6,474 nt of DNA, from positions 1 through 6,474 of the forward strand of contig CAJCHQ010000261.1 in NCBI GenBank assembly GCA_903970295.1, given 5' to 3'. Origin of the DNA: Bryobacterales bacterium (GTDB taxonomy: Bacteria > Cyanobacteriota > Vampirovibrionia > Obscuribacterales > Obscuribacteraceae). Of the stretch, positions 5,406-6,474 are shown piece by piece. A model generated the notes under the pieces. The model had not been told where the DNA came from, searched no databases, and saw only the letters and a list, made by a program, of their open reading frames with translations. Positions within the stretch are counted from its first letter, which is position 1, and every line of letters starts with the position of its first letter. The position numbers were made by a program, and so were the translations under genes.

Positions 5406-6474
5406 TTCGGTGAAACGATATCCGTCAAGAAATATCGTTCCTCCGCAAGCTCTACGAGCTCTCGAATTGCTTTGATATCCGCTAGTGGAAAACCGACTGT
5501 AAAACTAGACTCAACCTGATTCTTTTTCTTCCGAGTCAATTCGGCATGCCGGTGGTCTGGTCCGTAGTTGACTTCCGGGTGATCATCAGCCGAGTCGATA
5601 CGCGATACATTTTTTCCATCCGGATCAAGCACGTTGTATGCGTAGTTGCTAAGTGAATGCAGCCGAAGCTTCATCACGAATCCGCTCTTCCGTCGAGCGG
5701 TAATCACTCGATCCTTAATGTCCAGGATCTCGCAGTTGAGCTCAGAAGATACGGTGTCCGCACTTATCTGCAACGTCATTTCGCTGTGTTCATGAAGTCT
5801 CAACTTGAATCTGGAAAGCCCTCCTTCGGAGATCCCCCATTTCCTCGCAAGAAACCCAAGCGCGGTGGAGTCCCGTTGCGCCTCCGCGATATGTTCCTTG
5901 CAGAGCCTCATACCAATCATTAGGCCCGATTTAGCAACAAGCGTTGACGTCATCATTTCGTCAGTCTGACCGCCACATACAATACAGCCAGGACTTTCAA
6001 GCCATATCGTTTGATCGACACGCGTATTTGCTCGCCTTCCCTCCGCCAAACCCGAAAACACACTCACCTTTCGCGCCCAATCTTCCTTGTATCGCTCATA
6101 TCTTTCGCGGAATCCTTCCTCGTTGAAAAGCGCGCGGAGATGTTCGTCCCCAACCGGCGATAACCGAATTCCTCGTTGGTCCAAGAATGCGGCAAGCTCA
6201 CCAACGGCAGCAAAGTCAACCAGTGGCAGGTGATAAATCCGGACAGCTGGATATCGGTCCGTGTATCTGTAGCACGCGTTGAAGTGAAATTTGCCGCCAG
6301 AGACGTAGATGTGCCGATCGTCAGCATCTTGCATCATGGTCAAAAGTCGTTGTGGCTTGAACACGTCAAACACTTGCGTGCACCTCCCCGGCACAAGGCC
6401 ATTGTGTGCGATAGCTTGAACACTTGTATCGATGGCACTACCAGAGAGTTGCTGTTCAAAGCAAATATCCAACA
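5402..6474 (-). CDS. protein with CxxC...CxxH motif and TumE/DUF6516-like C-terminus, 5' end outside window
   Basis: At least 356 residues, open at the window edge; a TTG at 6472-6470 is the only near-edge start candidate, so the true start probably lies beyond. Numbered from that codon, residues about 1-150 match nothing I recognise. C163/C166 (CIVC) and C191/H194 (CKEH) form a zinc-ribbon-like motif of the kind seen in treble-clef or HNH-type domains. Residues about 255-346 resemble the TumE/DUF6516 toxin family: NYAYNVLDPDG, then an RIDSADDH stretch, then PDHRH (305-309), then a helical tail with ADIKAIRELVELAE. TumE proteins are small toxins of type II toxin-antitoxin pairs; here the domain would be fused to a much longer N-terminus. 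Codons are GC-rich like the integrase. The ORF is clearly coding; the family call is from motif pattern only. Confidence 0.7.
   Translation of the reverse strand, partial: LDICFEQQLSGSAIDTSVQAIAHNGLVPGRCTQVFDVFKPQRLLTMMQDADDRHIYVSGGKFHFNACYRYTDRYPAVRIYHLPLVDFAAVGELAAFLDQRGIRLSPVGDEHLRALFNEEGFRERYERYKEDWARKVSVFSGLAEGRRANTRVDQTIWLESPGCIVCGGQTDEMMTSTLVAKSGLMIGMRLCKEHIAEAQRDSTALGFLARKWGISEGGLSRFKLRLHEHSEMTLQISADTVSSELNCEILDIKDRVITARRKSGFVMKLRLHSLSNYAYNVLDPDGKNVSRIDSADDHPEVNYGPDHRHAELTRKKKNQVESSFTVGFPLADIKAIRELVELAEERYFLTDIVSPK

Overview
The window looks like the tRNA-proximal end of an integrated genomic island in a proteobacterium. A complete tRNA-Lys gene with a near-perfect sigma-70 promoter sits at the left edge. 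A tyrosine-recombinase integrase starts about 170 bp beyond the tRNA 3' end and reads away from it, which is the usual layout of an island that uses the tRNA 3' end as its attachment site. The integrase and the minus-strand genes at the right are GC-rich in codon choice. Xanthomonadales or a related gamma/beta-proteobacterium is only a guess from composition and tRNA sequence. The other attachment site is not in the window.

The centre (about 1785-5230) is clearly more AT-rich than both sides. It carries two reverse-transcriptase genes joined by an ATGA overlap, followed by a structured intergenic segment. The first RT (425 aa from a GTG start; motif C reads RFVDD) and the second RT (663 aa; motif C reads RYVDD, with a long helical C-terminal extension) match the paired UG3/UG8 reverse transcriptases of the type 3 defense-associated RT system (DRT3: Drt3a + Drt3b). 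Downstream of drt3b, positions about 5069-5227 fold into a domain closed by a perfect 9-bp stem, with an internal perfect 8-bp stem and a single-stranded stretch containing ACACAC at 5201-5206. This is what is expected of the DRT3 noncoding RNA, which serves as template for poly(GT) synthesis by Drt3a; Drt3b is reported to make the complementary poly(AC) strand without a nucleic-acid template. A promoter-like pair (TTGCTC, 17 bp, TATGCT) at the very end of drt3b would start transcription at the first base of the closing stem. The window therefore seems to contain a whole DRT3 antiphage module: both enzymes and the RNA.

At the right, on the minus strand and converging on the ncRNA, lies a protein open at the window edge. 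It has a CxxC...CxxH zinc-type motif and a C-terminal region resembling the TumE/DUF6516 toxin family. A small 77-codon ORF is coupled to it by an ATGA overlap, and its 3' end runs into the predicted ncRNA. The roughly 400 bp between the integrase and drt3a hold several hairpins, a possible promoter -10 element and a short hydrophobic reading frame, but no gene I can support.
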